NCBI GenBank assembly: GCA_030145385.1
Contig: JAQYVU010000006.1
Span: 21,656 to 85,655, forward strand
Direction of reading: 5' to 3'
DNA: 64,000 nucleotides
DNA from: Desulfococcaceae bacterium
GTDB taxonomy: Bacteria; Desulfobacterota; Desulfobacteria; Desulfobacterales; Desulfosalsimonadaceae
The notes under the pieces were generated by a model. That model was not told the DNA's origin. It saw nothing but the letters and a program-made list of their open reading frames with translations, and did not search any database. Made by a program: the position numbers and the translations under genes. Below are positions 34,847 through 43,414 of this stretch, in pieces (position 1 is the stretch's first letter; the number at the start of each line of letters is the position of its first letter).

Positions 34847-35518
34847 TTAAATAACCCGCAGCCCCGAAAGCTTTACCGCGCCCCGCTGGTAACCGTCTGG
34901 GAAAAGCACCGCCAGATCATCCATTTCGATGTTGTTGTGCGCACAGCATTGAAATACCGTCGGAACAAACTTTTCAGCCTGATATTTATCTCTGAGATAA
35001 TTAATTATTTGCCAGTGTTTGTCCGTAAGTCCTCCCGGTATTTTCATTTCCATGGCCTTGTTAATGGCATATTGTTTGTCCCATTCTGAAAAATTAACAA
35101 GAAAACCGTTCTGATCAATTTGATAGATTTTTTCTTCAAATTTTATTTTATCCTTTTTACGGCCAAACAATTTATGAACCGATTCTCCCAAATGACTTTT
35201 AATCATCGGATTCTTATAAGTTATTCCGGAAAGCAGACAAGCCCCCCTTAAATACCCGCTGGGAAAAAGGTACATTAATTCTTTAGATTTAAATTCAGTG
35301 CCCTTACAGGTTTCAAAAACACGCGGACACTTTCCCGTTTGGTGAAATGATTCCCTGATAAACAGTATTACCGACCAATGGGCTGCTGAGAGTCCGTTAG
35401 TGATACCGAGTTTAGGTGCCATGCCAATTGAAAAATCTTCATCCCACTCATTCGGGTTAATTAAAAAACCGGATTCATCCAAATTATAGATTCTATTTTT
35501 AAACGAAAAAACTTGCAT
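34847..35518 (-). CDS. Tandem DsrC/TusE-like sulfur-relay protein
   Basis: 223 aa made of two DsrC-like domains: repeat 1 at about 1-104 and repeat 2 at about 125-223, each with the NEWDEDF/SEWDKQY entry, an HW.IILF-type helix and the end motif (LFPSGYLRGACLLSGI in repeat 1, LFPDGYQRGAVKLSGL in repeat 2). DsrC carries sulfur on C-terminal cysteines in dissimilatory sulfite reduction. Only Cys94 in repeat 1 (the CysB position) is kept. The penultimate CysA is missing in both copies, and repeat 2 has Val where Cys is expected. It may have a regulatory or binding role rather than classical sulfur transfer. Confidence 0.8.
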   Translation of the reverse strand: MQVFSFKNRIYNLDESGFLINPNEWDEDFSIGMAPKLGITNGLSAAHWSVILFIRESFHQTGKCPRVFETCKGTEFKSKELMYLFPSGYLRGACLLSGITYKNPMIKSHLGESVHKLFGRKKDKIKFEEKIYQIDQNGFLVNFSEWDKQYAINKAMEMKIPGGLTDKHWQIINYLRDKYQAEKFVPTVFQCCAHNNIEMDDLAVLFPDGYQRGAVKLSGLRVI

Positions 35519-35559
35519 GCGGTATTCCTTTTTCTTGTTTATGTTCAGAACTCTTCGGC

Positions 35560-37191
35560 TTAAATTCGTATCACTTCTCCGGCCCGGATTTCCTTTAAGT
35601 ACTCTCCGTTTTGAACCGCGTGCTGACCGTTGATAAATACATGGACAATCCCTTTGGGTCGGCCGGCAGGCAGGTGGCCGTTTGCCGGGGTTTCATCAAT
35701 TGTTTCCGGGTCAAAAATCACCACATCCGCTTTTTTCCCGGCGGCCAGCACCCCCCGGTCTTTAATGTCGAACCGTTCGGCGGAATCGGCGGTCATTCGG
35801 CAAATGGCATTTTCAATGGAAAACAATTTGCGCTTTCGGACATATTGCCCGAGTATCCTGGGAAACGTTCCCAAAGCGGCCGGGTTGGGGGACCCCCCGT
35901 ACCGGGTCAATGCATCTGTTTCAATAAGGCACAGGTCATTTTTCAAAACATCATCCAGCACTTTTTCTTTCCCCGGTTCCCCGCTGTAGGAATGAAAAAG
36001 AACCACCGTCTGCCCCTGGCTCTCCTCACTGAGTTTCAGCACCGTGTCAAAGCAGGAAATGCCCCATTGCCGGGCAATATCTGTCACCCGGTAGCCGTTT
36101 AAATCCTGCCATTTATCAAGGCCGGCATCCATTACCTGGAAATCCCTGAATGAAAATCCGACCAGCTTAAATCCCAGCGCCAGCTCCGCTTTGAGGATTT
36201 TTCGGGCCCATCGGCTCTGGTAAGCCTGCGGGAGCCTGCTCAGAAACCAGTACGGAAAAACCGCATTGATGGTGGTATTGCCGAATGTGTATGGAAACGC
36301 GTCAAACTTGATATCCAAACCGTTCGTCCGTTCATCTTCAATGATCCGAAGACATGTTTCAGCCGTGGGCCAGGAGTTTCGCCCCACAAAAATAAGATGC
36401 GACACCTGGAGCCGGACACCGGTTTTGCGGGCAATAGCGATCATTTCTTTTAAGGCACGGACATTATGCGATTTTACATAAAAGGGCGGATAGGTGGGGG
36501 ACATTCGACTCAGCGCCTTGAGATGAACCGTCACCGGTTTGTCCGCAGATGCGGCAACCCGGCAAAACGTTTCCAGTTCCGCAAGCGACGAATACATACC
36601 CGGCTCATATCCCAGGCCAAAACTTAAGCCGCATGCCCCTTCTTCAAATGACTGCTCAAGGGCTTTTGAACAACCATTGATTTCGTCCTTTGAAAGGGCC
36701 TGCTGATGCAGTTCCGCCATCCCCAGGCGCAGGGATGCGTGACCCACCTGATGCGCTGTATTGATAATGGGCCTGGCTTTTTCGATGCGGTCCAGATATT
36801 CTTCAAAGCAATTCCAGCCATAATCCAGCGGCCGGTCGTTCATGAGCTTAAAATGAGACGAACCTAATAATTGCCGCATATTTCCAGAAATAGGGGCTGG
36901 TGAGAACCCGCAGTTCCCCCCGATAATGGTGGTAACGCCCTGCTCCGGAAGGCATTTTGTGGCCAGATCATGATCTTCATTCGGCAATACCCAGTCAGAA
37001 TGAGAGTGCATATCAATAAATCCGGGTGCTATTACTTTTCCCGCCGCATCAATCACCGTATCGGCTTCAGGGAGATTACCATTTTCCATCACGGATCTTA
37101 TCCGGTCTTCGTGGATTAACACATGACCTGTAAATGCTTTTTTACCGGTTCCGTCAACTATACTGCCGTTTTTTAACAGCAACGTTTTCAT
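35560..37191 (-). CDS. D-aminoacylase (N-acyl-D-amino-acid deacylase family)
   Basis: 543 aa of the amidohydrolase superfamily. The N-terminal beta-sandwich and metal motif are GFIDMHSHSDW; later GGNCGFSPAP, HLKALSR and a QVSHLIF stretch add metal-site residues; the C-terminal part carries LGTFPRILGQYVR and GAGKKADVVIFDP-type sandwich residues. This is the length and layout of D-aminoacylase/dihydroorotase-like deacylases, which cleave N-acyl-D-amino acids. It heads a minus-strand pair with a MaoC gene 14 bases upstream; the link between them is unclear. The substrate is inferred from the family only. Confidence 0.9.
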   Translation of the reverse strand: MKTLLLKNGSIVDGTGKKAFTGHVLIHEDRIRSVMENGNLPEADTVIDAAGKVIAPGFIDMHSHSDWVLPNEDHDLATKCLPEQGVTTIIGGNCGFSPAPISGNMRQLLGSSHFKLMNDRPLDYGWNCFEEYLDRIEKARPIINTAHQVGHASLRLGMAELHQQALSKDEINGCSKALEQSFEEGACGLSFGLGYEPGMYSSLAELETFCRVAASADKPVTVHLKALSRMSPTYPPFYVKSHNVRALKEMIAIARKTGVRLQVSHLIFVGRNSWPTAETCLRIIEDERTNGLDIKFDAFPYTFGNTTINAVFPYWFLSRLPQAYQSRWARKILKAELALGFKLVGFSFRDFQVMDAGLDKWQDLNGYRVTDIARQWGISCFDTVLKLSEESQGQTVVLFHSYSGEPGKEKVLDDVLKNDLCLIETDALTRYGGSPNPAALGTFPRILGQYVRKRKLFSIENAICRMTADSAERFDIKDRGVLAAGKKADVVIFDPETIDETPANGHLPAGRPKGIVHVFINGQHAVQNGEYLKEIRAGEVIRI

Positions 37192-37205
37192 TATCCGTCT
37201 CCGCT

Positions 37206-37670
37206 TTATCGTTTATTTGTCGGATCACCTTTTTCCATCATATCATGCATCACCTTTTTTTCACTCTCCCCGGGCAGGATCCCTTTTAATACAGCTTCGC
37301 TAACGATGGAGCCATCCTGTTTTTTCATACTTGCTTCAGCAACCGCGAAGCCTTTGGGACCGATCTCTTTTATAATCAATTCACAACGGATCGCATCACC
37401 AGCATAAACCGGCTTTAAAAATTTAAAATGCATCTCAGTCGCCAGCCATCCCACCTGACCGCCGATTTCCGTCACCAGACTGCCCACCAGCAGCCCGTGA
37501 CATATCTTTGCTTCAAATTTTTTTATCCGGGCAAACCGTTTATCAAAATGCACCGGATTGTAATCTTTGGTTAATGCAGCAAAAACGGAAATATCATCTT
37601 TGCTAAACGTCCGGCTCACAACAAACCGGTCTCCAATTTTAATCCCGTCAACAGCTTTTTTCCGCATCAT
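37206..37670 (-). CDS. MaoC-like (R)-enoyl-CoA hydratase family protein
   Basis: 154 aa with the single hotdog fold. The MaoC signature appears as SVFAALTKDYNPVHFDKRFA (catalytic Asp and His in D-x-N-P-x-H), followed by the ICHGLLVGSLVTEIGG helix. Such proteins hydrate trans-2-enoyl-CoA. It lies 14 bases upstream of the D-aminoacylase gene. A ribosome-binding site (AAAGG) lies before two adjacent ATG codons; the second has better spacing. Confidence 0.9.
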   Translation of the reverse strand: MMRKKAVDGIKIGDRFVVSRTFSKDDISVFAALTKDYNPVHFDKRFARIKKFEAKICHGLLVGSLVTEIGGQVGWLATEMHFKFLKPVYAGDAIRCELIIKEIGPKGFAVAEASMKKQDGSIVSEAVLKGILPGESEKKVMHDMMEKGDPTNKR

Positions 37671-37696
37671 CGACCTTTTATAAACCTACATCAGAC

Positions 37697-38254
37697 TTAT
37701 TGTTTAAATACCTCAATTTTTATTGGGAAATCTTCCAGGTTGCCCACATAAAATTTAATATATCCATTTTGAGGCTTGAATTCACAGCTTCCACCATATG
37801 GAGAGATTACCTCCTCCCCGCTGTATCGATCTTTTATGCCCGCACCTGAATTTTTACAAAGCTTCACGGTTTCTTCCGTAATGTCTGTCTTAAAACCGAT
37901 TTTGGCCGGCACAAATGCAACAAACGAGATCTCCTTTTTGGTATGCGGCAAAAGCGTAAACGTATCAATGACTTCCTTTTTTTCATCAGGCGGTTGGGGA
38001 AGCTGGTGTTTTCCGTTGTGTAAGCGATCCAAATGGTCCGGCCTGGTCGGCGGCGGTGATTTTTCCAATTTAACTGAATCCGGACCACCTCCGTTTTCAG
38101 CCTTTTCAATAGCATCATCCACGCCATCCGGCGGGGCATCCCCAAAATGTACAACCCCCTTTTCGTCCTCCCATTGATAAAACGCCGGGCTTTGATCAAA
38201 AAACAGAAAACAGACGGCAATGGCCAGCAAAGCAATAATCAAATGATTTTTCAT
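37697..38254 (-). CDS. DUF4124-domain exported protein
   Basis: 185 aa. The N-terminus MKNHLIIALLAIAVCFLFFD is a signal peptide. The first mature segment FYQWEDEKGVVHFGDAPP is the DUF4124 signature (a short beta motif found in periplasmic proteins). The middle is proline-rich and polar (SPPPTRPDHL), and the C-terminal domain (EEVISPYGGSCEFKPQNGYIKFYV) resembles a cell-envelope beta fold. The function is unknown. It lies 26 bases upstream of the MaoC gene on the same strand. Confidence 0.8.
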   Translation of the reverse strand: MKNHLIIALLAIAVCFLFFDQSPAFYQWEDEKGVVHFGDAPPDGVDDAIEKAENGGGPDSVKLEKSPPPTRPDHLDRLHNGKHQLPQPPDEKKEVIDTFTLLPHTKKEISFVAFVPAKIGFKTDITEETVKLCKNSGAGIKDRYSGEEVISPYGGSCEFKPQNGYIKFYVGNLEDFPIKIEVFKQ

Positions 38255-38661
38255 TACAAACTTCTCCTGCCTGAAAGAAACCTATAAACGATGTATTGGT
38301 TCAAAGTGCTGTATTTTTATATTATCATTTTCCCAATTTTTTCTAAAAAATAAAAACCGGTTTTCAAGAATTTTTATTTATAATTTATACTTTTATTACC
38401 AACTTCCATTAGAAAATTTAAATTATTATTTATACTATCAAAATAGTAGCAGAAAATATATTATTAAGAACACCCCGCAACGATTCAGATTCATAAAAAA
38501 AATATAATATATTGATATTTAATTAAAATCAATTAAAACAATCTCTTCATTTATTTAAAAAAACACCGGGCTTTACCCCGCCAGTCCCCCTTAATTCATC
38601 CCATATAAAAGCTGTCACAAAAGGTTTTATTAAAAAATAGTTTTTTATTCTCATCAAAACC
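38255..38661. other. AT-rich divergent intergenic region
   Basis: About 400 very AT-rich bases between the DUF4124 gene and the cold-shock promoter, with no gene or repeat recognised. Confidence 0.4.
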
Positions 38662-38689
38662 TTGACATTAGGAAAAATTTATCTATTAT
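38662..38689 (+). promoter_or_regulatory. sigma70 promoter of the cold-shock gene
   Basis: A consensus -35 TTGACA (38662-38667), a 16-base spacer and a -10 TATTAT (38684-38689) are followed by an untranslated leader of about 120 bases before the ATG at 38815. A long leader is characteristic of cold-shock genes, where it acts as an RNA thermosensor. The ribosome-binding site AAGGAGG is strong. Confidence 0.8.
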
Positions 38690-38814
38690 TTTTTAAATTA
38701 GATAGAGGTCTTTTATATTTTAAGGCCGGTTTCTTTACGAAGGTGTTACCATTGCCAAAGTGGTGCCCGAAGGTAAAGGAGTAAAGAGTAATTTTTAACA
38801 AGGAGGACGTCACT

Positions 38815-39015
38815 ATGGCTAATGGAACTGTAAAATGGTTTAATGAAAAAAAAGGCTACGGTTTCATTGAACAGGAAGAGGGACCGGATGTATTTGTCCA
38901 CCATTCGGGAATCAACGCAAGTGGGTTTAAAACTCTCAATGAAGGGGATCGCGTCACATTTGACATTGAGCAGGGTGCAAAAGGACCTTCGGCAGTGAAT
39001 GTTACAGTTGTTTAA
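38815..39015 (+). CDS. cspA: Cold-shock protein, CspA family
   Basis: 66 aa OB-fold RNA chaperone. Both RNA-binding motifs are present: KGYGFIEQ (RNP1) and VFVHHSGI (RNP2), preceded by [10 protein letters not shown]. It melts secondary structure in RNA at low temperature and is often expressed constitutively in this group. AAGGAGG ribosome-binding site, sigma70 promoter and a rho-independent terminator frame it as a single-gene unit. Confidence 0.96.
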   Translation: MANGTVKWFNEKKGYGFIEQEEGPDVFVHHSGINASGFKTLNEGDRVTFDIEQGAKGPSAVNVTVV

Positions 39016-39035
39016 ATTCCGGTTTGTTAATTTAA

Positions 39036-39075
39036 AAAGGGCATCCTCGTTGATTCAGCGGGGATGCCCTTTTTA
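39036..39075 (+). terminator. Rho-independent terminator after cspA
   Basis: GGGCATCC (39039-39046) pairs with GGATGCCC (39062-39069), with a 15-base loop and A and T tracts on the two sides (TTTTTA follows). It lies 23 bases after the cspA stop codon. Confidence 0.9.
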
Positions 39076-39195
39076 TAGTCACCTACATTGAGCGTTTAAA
39101 AATTTTAAGCGTTTTTTATTTCTTTGTCGATCATATCATTGCACCAGACGCTGAAAATAGGCACAAATTGACTGTTTTAATGCCTCATAAACGGT

Positions 39196-39816
39196 CTATT
39201 CTTTGAGTGGAACCTTATGCCGGAACATCAGATTTTTTAATTTTTCATAGGACTGCGCCCCAACCATCCGCTCCTGATTTATCATAAATGACGGAACAGC
39301 CTTAATCCCATTTCCAACGGCAAGATTCCAGTCCGCGGCCACCTGGTCCTTAAACAATCTCTGCCCGATAACGTTTCGGGCTGTTTCACCATCCAGTCCG
39401 ATGGATATGGCAATATCTTCGATCACCAGACTGTCTGCAAGGTTTTTTGCTTCCACAAAATAAGCAAAAAAGGCCGCTGCATGAAATGCCGCCCCCTTAT
39501 TTTTCGTTTCCGCCCAGCAACCCACTTCCTGGGCCAGGCGCGTATTATATACAAAAACCACTTCTCCGAATGGCAGGCCCAGATTCGATGCCATTTGCTT
39601 CATTGATTCTATCATTTTATCAATATTACCGATTTTACCGGCAAAATACTTTTTCAGCGAAACTCCTTCTTCCGGTATTTCCGGATGAAGCCCAAACGCC
39701 CGCCATTTAATTTTAATTTCAAATTCCTGCTTCAGTTGTTCAATACGACCTGTAATGAAATAACACCACGGTCAGATATAATCGGAAAATATTTCCAGAA
39801 CATATGGTTCAGACAT
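39196..39816 (-). CDS. DsbA-family thiol-disulfide oxidoreductase with selenocysteine (UPWC active site)
   Basis: 206 aa when the internal UGA (39772-39774) is read as selenocysteine; a scan that treats it as a stop would see only the part from 39615. From the ATG at 39814-39816 the frame reads MSEPYVLEIFSDYI-U-PWCYF, so Sec takes the first position of the CPWC motif of the FrnE/DsbA-like subfamily (DYICPWC in relatives). After it comes the alpha-helical insert (GDSVTFE-like NIDKMIESMKQMASNLG) and the closing thioredoxin half (VGNGIKAVPSFMINQERMVGAQS), with cis-Pro in AVPSF. A SECIS-like hairpin follows the UGA. The cytoplasmic form lacks a signal peptide. A Sec-decoding system is therefore required in this genome. 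Confidence 0.88.
39739..39759 (-). promoter_or_regulatory. SECIS-like hairpin directing UGA decoding
   Basis: Read on the minus strand, UUCA-U-UAC-AGGUC-GUA-U-UGAA forms a stem with one U.U mismatch and an AGGUC apical loop. Its loop GG starts 21 nt after the UGA at 39772. E. coli fdhF has the same AGGUC loop about 18 nt after its UGA. An outer GUU/AAC pair can extend the stem. A bulged or mismatched U beneath a GG-containing loop is the SelB recognition feature. Confidence 0.75.
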
Positions 39817-39828
39817 TTTTTTCTCCTT

Positions 39829-39955
39829 AATGGCTTTGTTAAGAATCCCACCTACTGCGTTGCAGCAGTTTTTCAGTCACTCAAGATACGACTTGTATGA
39901 TTTCGAGCCTGAAAAACAACTGCGCCTTGTATCTGGAGCTCTTAATTTTGCCATT
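39829..39955. repeat. Palindromic intergenic repeat, family A copy 3
   Basis: 127 bases from AATGGC to GCCATT with the family A inner arms GTTTTTCAG and CTGAAAAAC and a CAAGATACGACTTGTATG inner palindrome. It lies 13 bases upstream of the selenoprotein start codon, so it may include its promoter or form a 5' leader hairpin. Confidence 0.75.
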
Positions 39956-40118
39956 GTTTTACCTTTTTAAGATCAACTCATAACAACTTAATATAATATT
40001 TAAAATTCTTTCTCATAAAGTGATAAAAATAACCATGAAAACTTTTTTAGCGGCCCATCAAGGCTTACCTGCTATCGTAACGATATAATTTTAATACCTG
40101 CCAAAACTTTTCAGGTTT

Positions 40119-40208
40119 TCTGATTCGTTTGTTTGCAAGGCATCCGGGATGAAGCCGTAGCTCGGCTACTGCGATTCCCGGATAACGCCGCAAACGGACG
40201 AATCAGGA
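40119..40208. repeat. Palindromic intergenic repeat, family E
   Basis: A 90-base inverted repeat: CTGATTCGTTTGTTTGC at the left pairs with GCAAACGGACGAATCAG at the right (one mismatch region), with inner arms GGCATCCGGGATGAAG and CGATTCCCGGATAACGCC. The centre CGTAGCTCGGCTACTG is itself self-complementary. Only one copy is seen here. Confidence 0.65.
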
Positions 40209-40218
40209 AGGCTGGGGA

Positions 40219-41070
40219 TTATACAGCGGGCATGATACGATTGACCCAGCCATTTTCTTTGCACCACTGAAAAAACAATAAGCGAGACATCCGGTTTGTT
40301 GCAATCTCATTCGACAACCCGGTGGTAATCGTTTCTTTATTGCTTTTTAGTTTAAATCCTTTTGTTTGCTTTTCACTGATGCTTTGAACCTGCTCCAGAA
40401 TATATCCGTGGTGCAGCATCGCCTGATCCGCCTTGCGACAAAATTTTTCTTCAAGCCGGTGCTTTAGAAAATCAAAATTGGCCGTGACAGTCATCTTTTT
40501 TGCTGATCCCAGAAAGGAATAATCCATAGATCTGTCAATAAAAACAAGCGGTCCGGGATCCATGACCTGATAAAGCATAACAAACCGAAAGGCTTTCAAA
40601 TCTTGGGAATAAACAGCCTTCACTTTTTTCTGCTTCATATCAACATCATCGACTGACATATGTGCCACTTTCCCATTGGTTGTCCTGTAAATCCCTTCGA
40701 TCAGCAGTATTTTCTCTTGATTATAGATTTCAACCGGATGATTATGGTTGCTATAAAACCGGCTCCGTTTTTTACCGAACCGAAAAGAAAGGACCTCAAA
40801 CGGGTTAAACGGCAGTTCAAGAAAACGTTTCTTCACCGCCAGAAAGTTGATCCCCAAACTTTCGAGCTGATCACCGGAGGTGCCGGCAATTTCGTGAGAA
40901 TTCACCGGGCAGAGGATCTGGGGCAGTTTGATTTTCAGCTTGCTCTGAATAATGAAATGATCAAAATTGGAAATATTCCAAAGACACCGGATCCCTTCCG
41001 GTGTTATCATTGAACCCGGCAGCAAAACCAGCAGACTGTCAAGATCGGAAGCATGGACTTTATCATTCAT
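40219..41070 (-). CDS. Hypothetical protein, no family recognised
   Basis: 283 aa, no signal peptide or membrane segment. It has a hydrophobic opening (LLVLLPGSMITPEGIRCLWN) and later basic segments (YSNHNHPVEIYNQEK, HMSVDDVDMKQKKVKAVY). I do not recognise a domain. Together with the preceding 90-base palindrome it follows the family A repeat at 39829. It is 26 bases downstream of the acyltransferase fusion, so it may share its operon. Confidence 0.6.
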   Translation of the reverse strand: MNDKVHASDLDSLLVLLPGSMITPEGIRCLWNISNFDHFIIQSKLKIKLPQILCPVNSHEIAGTSGDQLESLGINFLAVKKRFLELPFNPFEVLSFRFGKKRSRFYSNHNHPVEIYNQEKILLIEGIYRTTNGKVAHMSVDDVDMKQKKVKAVYSQDLKAFRFVMLYQVMDPGPLVFIDRSMDYSFLGSAKKMTVTANFDFLKHRLEEKFCRKADQAMLHHGYILEQVQSISEKQTKGFKLKSNKETITTGLSNEIATNRMSRLLFFQWCKENGWVNRIMPAV

Positions 41071-41095
41071 ACAAACAAATTCTTTTTTTTCGAAG

Positions 41096-43285
41096 CTACA
41101 GTAAAGGAGTGGTTTTCAAACGATCTAAAAATGCTCCGACCGCAAGAAATATTCTGTCCGCATGTTCACCGTTTATAATGCCGTGACGTTCATAGTTAAC
41201 CATCAGATATTCTTTATACTTTGTTCCCAGTTTTTTAAAAATTTTAAGCGACCCCTCCGGACTGACAACCGGATCACCAAAAGACTGGACCACAAGGGCC
41301 GGGGTTAGAATGCCGGCCAGCTTGGGCTCAATCTGATCCATCAGGCGATCGAGTTCGATGATTCCGGATATGGGATTGCGGATATAATTAATATTCGGAT
41401 TTTCCGGATGATTTTCAACAAATTCCTTTTTTGCAGCGCCCACATTGAATTTCCCCATCAGCTTGTTCCAGAGGTTGACTGCCGGGACAAATCGGGACGA
41501 AAAGTCCTGAAGCTTAAGCGGCGGTGATATGGCAAAAACGCCGGCCAGGTTTTTTACCCGTGATGCAAGATCCAGCGCCAGACCGGCACCGGTTGAAAAG
41601 CCGCCGACAACCACCTTCCGGCAGACTTCATCCATGATCACGTAACCTTCTTCAACAGACTCCACCCACTCCATGTATGAACTTGTTGCCAGATCTTCCG
41701 GAGAAGTTCCGTGACCTTTTAACCGGGGCACATAGACAGGATACCCCAGTTCACCCAAGTACTCTGCCAGGGCCCGGACCTCGAGCGGCGCGGCCATATA
41801 TCCATGAATCAATAACACGCCGATATCTTTTTTGCTGCCCCGATTACCCCGGATAAAAAATGGCGCCCCCACGTCCCTGGTTTTTGATTCTCCCGCAATG
41901 GCAAAATTGGCATAATCTTTTTCAAAATCAAACCGGGCCTTTTTAATGAGAGATTCCTTAATTTTGTATTTTACCCGGAGCTTGTGCTCTAATGCCAGCT
42001 CTTTGAGTTTTTCCTGCAGCTGAGTTAACGGTTCAATCTCATTGGCGCTTACCACCACGGGATTGTCAAAGCGCACCCGGTGAAAATCCGATGCCTCGCA
42101 AAAATCCGAATCAATAATAATCGAATTGTCCTGCCTGCGAATCACGCCCTTTTCTATTGCCAGATTTATAAAATTATTAAATTTATCATACCGGTCATCT
42201 GTCAGCAGGCTGATCTGGTTGCGCATCAGCGAATCATGACGGGAAAAATCCATGCATTCCAGACACAGGGTTGTTGCCAGAAACGCCAGATGCCTCAGTT
42301 CCTGTTCATTGATTTTATTTTGAGGGATATATTTCAGCAAAGAGGCAAAAATATGATCATGGTTTACGGTGGTCAAACGGTAGATCGCAGACATATACCG
42401 TTCCATTATTCTCTGGGATGTCTTTCGCATCATACTGATCGAAGGGATGGTGTCATCAAAATTAATCGGGGCCGGTGAACCGATATCCGCCTGGATGGCA
42501 TCACTTTTCAGGTACGGGGCCACCCGGATGGGCTTGCCGAAACGCATATCCACATCCACGCCGGACAGCAGCATGGTCCCCTCGGTCATGATCTCTTCCA
42601 GCATCCTTCCGGAAAGATCTCCGACAAACAGTTCCGCCATCCGGCTGAGCATATTTTCCTTTGCCCGGATGGGATAATAGGTCAGGTTAACCGGAACGAT
42701 AAAGGTATCATGATCAATTACCGGTTCAATCTGCTTGATCTGAAAAAGATCCATCAGCCGGGCTGCTTCTTCCGGCGATTTATCAAACATCCGGCGAAGC
42801 CGCTCACGGTAGAATTCGGTCCGTAGCGCCAGGGTTGCCGTCCCGGTATGCGGTAAATGGCTGCCATCCGGGGAAGCAATCATGAACTTTCCTTTTGTTT
42901 CTCCTTTTTTTTCAAATATTTTCTTGCTCTTTACCATGCGGCCTTCAGGAAAAATAACCCATGACGCCTCACCGGTCAGCAGGCTTTTGACTATGAGCTG
43001 ATCCCTGTCCGGATTTTTCGTTGAAACCGCGCCCAGCCGATTGAGAAGGTTTCCCAGACCGCCGGCAAAAAGCTTGTCATCGGCCAGCGCCCATATCGTC
43101 ATTTGGGTCAGCCGGTTTAAATAATACGGAATAAAGAATGTTTCCATGCGGGTGAAATGATTGACGGCAAAGATCACCGCGCCCTTGGGAATGTCTTCTT
43201 CACCATAGGTCCGAATGTTGGCCCGCGACAGGTTGGAAAGAGCCTTAACGGCATAACCTACTGTTTTGTAAGCATAGGGATTCAT
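41096..43285 (-). CDS. Glycerol-phosphate acyltransferase fused to an alpha/beta hydrolase
   Basis: About 729 aa from the ATG at 43285, behind CAGGAAAC; a TTG 36 bases earlier is the longer option. Residues about 1-300 carry a PlsC-like acyltransferase: NHFTRMETFF replaces the usual NHxSxxD (Glu for Asp), and FPEGRMVKSKK is the second motif. A middle helical part (about 300-470) follows. The last 250 residues are an alpha/beta hydrolase with VLLIHGYMAA, the nucleophile elbow GGFSTGAGLA, an Asp in QSFGDPVVS and His in NYERHGI. One polypeptide could both add and remove acyl groups; this pairing is not a standard fusion. Exact substrates are unknown. Confidence 0.85.
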   Translation of the reverse strand: MNPYAYKTVGYAVKALSNLSRANIRTYGEEDIPKGAVIFAVNHFTRMETFFIPYYLNRLTQMTIWALADDKLFAGGLGNLLNRLGAVSTKNPDRDQLIVKSLLTGEASWVIFPEGRMVKSKKIFEKKGETKGKFMIASPDGSHLPHTGTATLALRTEFYRERLRRMFDKSPEEAARLMDLFQIKQIEPVIDHDTFIVPVNLTYYPIRAKENMLSRMAELFVGDLSGRMLEEIMTEGTMLLSGVDVDMRFGKPIRVAPYLKSDAIQADIGSPAPINFDDTIPSISMMRKTSQRIMERYMSAIYRLTTVNHDHIFASLLKYIPQNKINEQELRHLAFLATTLCLECMDFSRHDSLMRNQISLLTDDRYDKFNNFINLAIEKGVIRRQDNSIIIDSDFCEASDFHRVRFDNPVVVSANEIEPLTQLQEKLKELALEHKLRVKYKIKESLIKKARFDFEKDYANFAIAGESKTRDVGAPFFIRGNRGSKKDIGVLLIHGYMAAPLEVRALAEYLGELGYPVYVPRLKGHGTSPEDLATSSYMEWVESVEEGYVIMDEVCRKVVVGGFSTGAGLALDLASRVKNLAGVFAISPPLKLQDFSSRFVPAVNLWNKLMGKFNVGAAKKEFVENHPENPNINYIRNPISGIIELDRLMDQIEPKLAGILTPALVVQSFGDPVVSPEGSLKIFKKLGTKYKEYLMVNYERHGIINGEHADRIFLAVGAFLDRLKTTPLL

Positions 43286-43414
43286 GGGTGTTGTTTCCTG
43301 AATTAATCGCTTATAAAACAACGCTGTTTAATAATGTGTTTTATTGATTGATAATAATTGTATCATACGTGAAAAACAGCGCCGGGTCAATCCGCTGTAT
43401 ATTAGGATTCAGAA

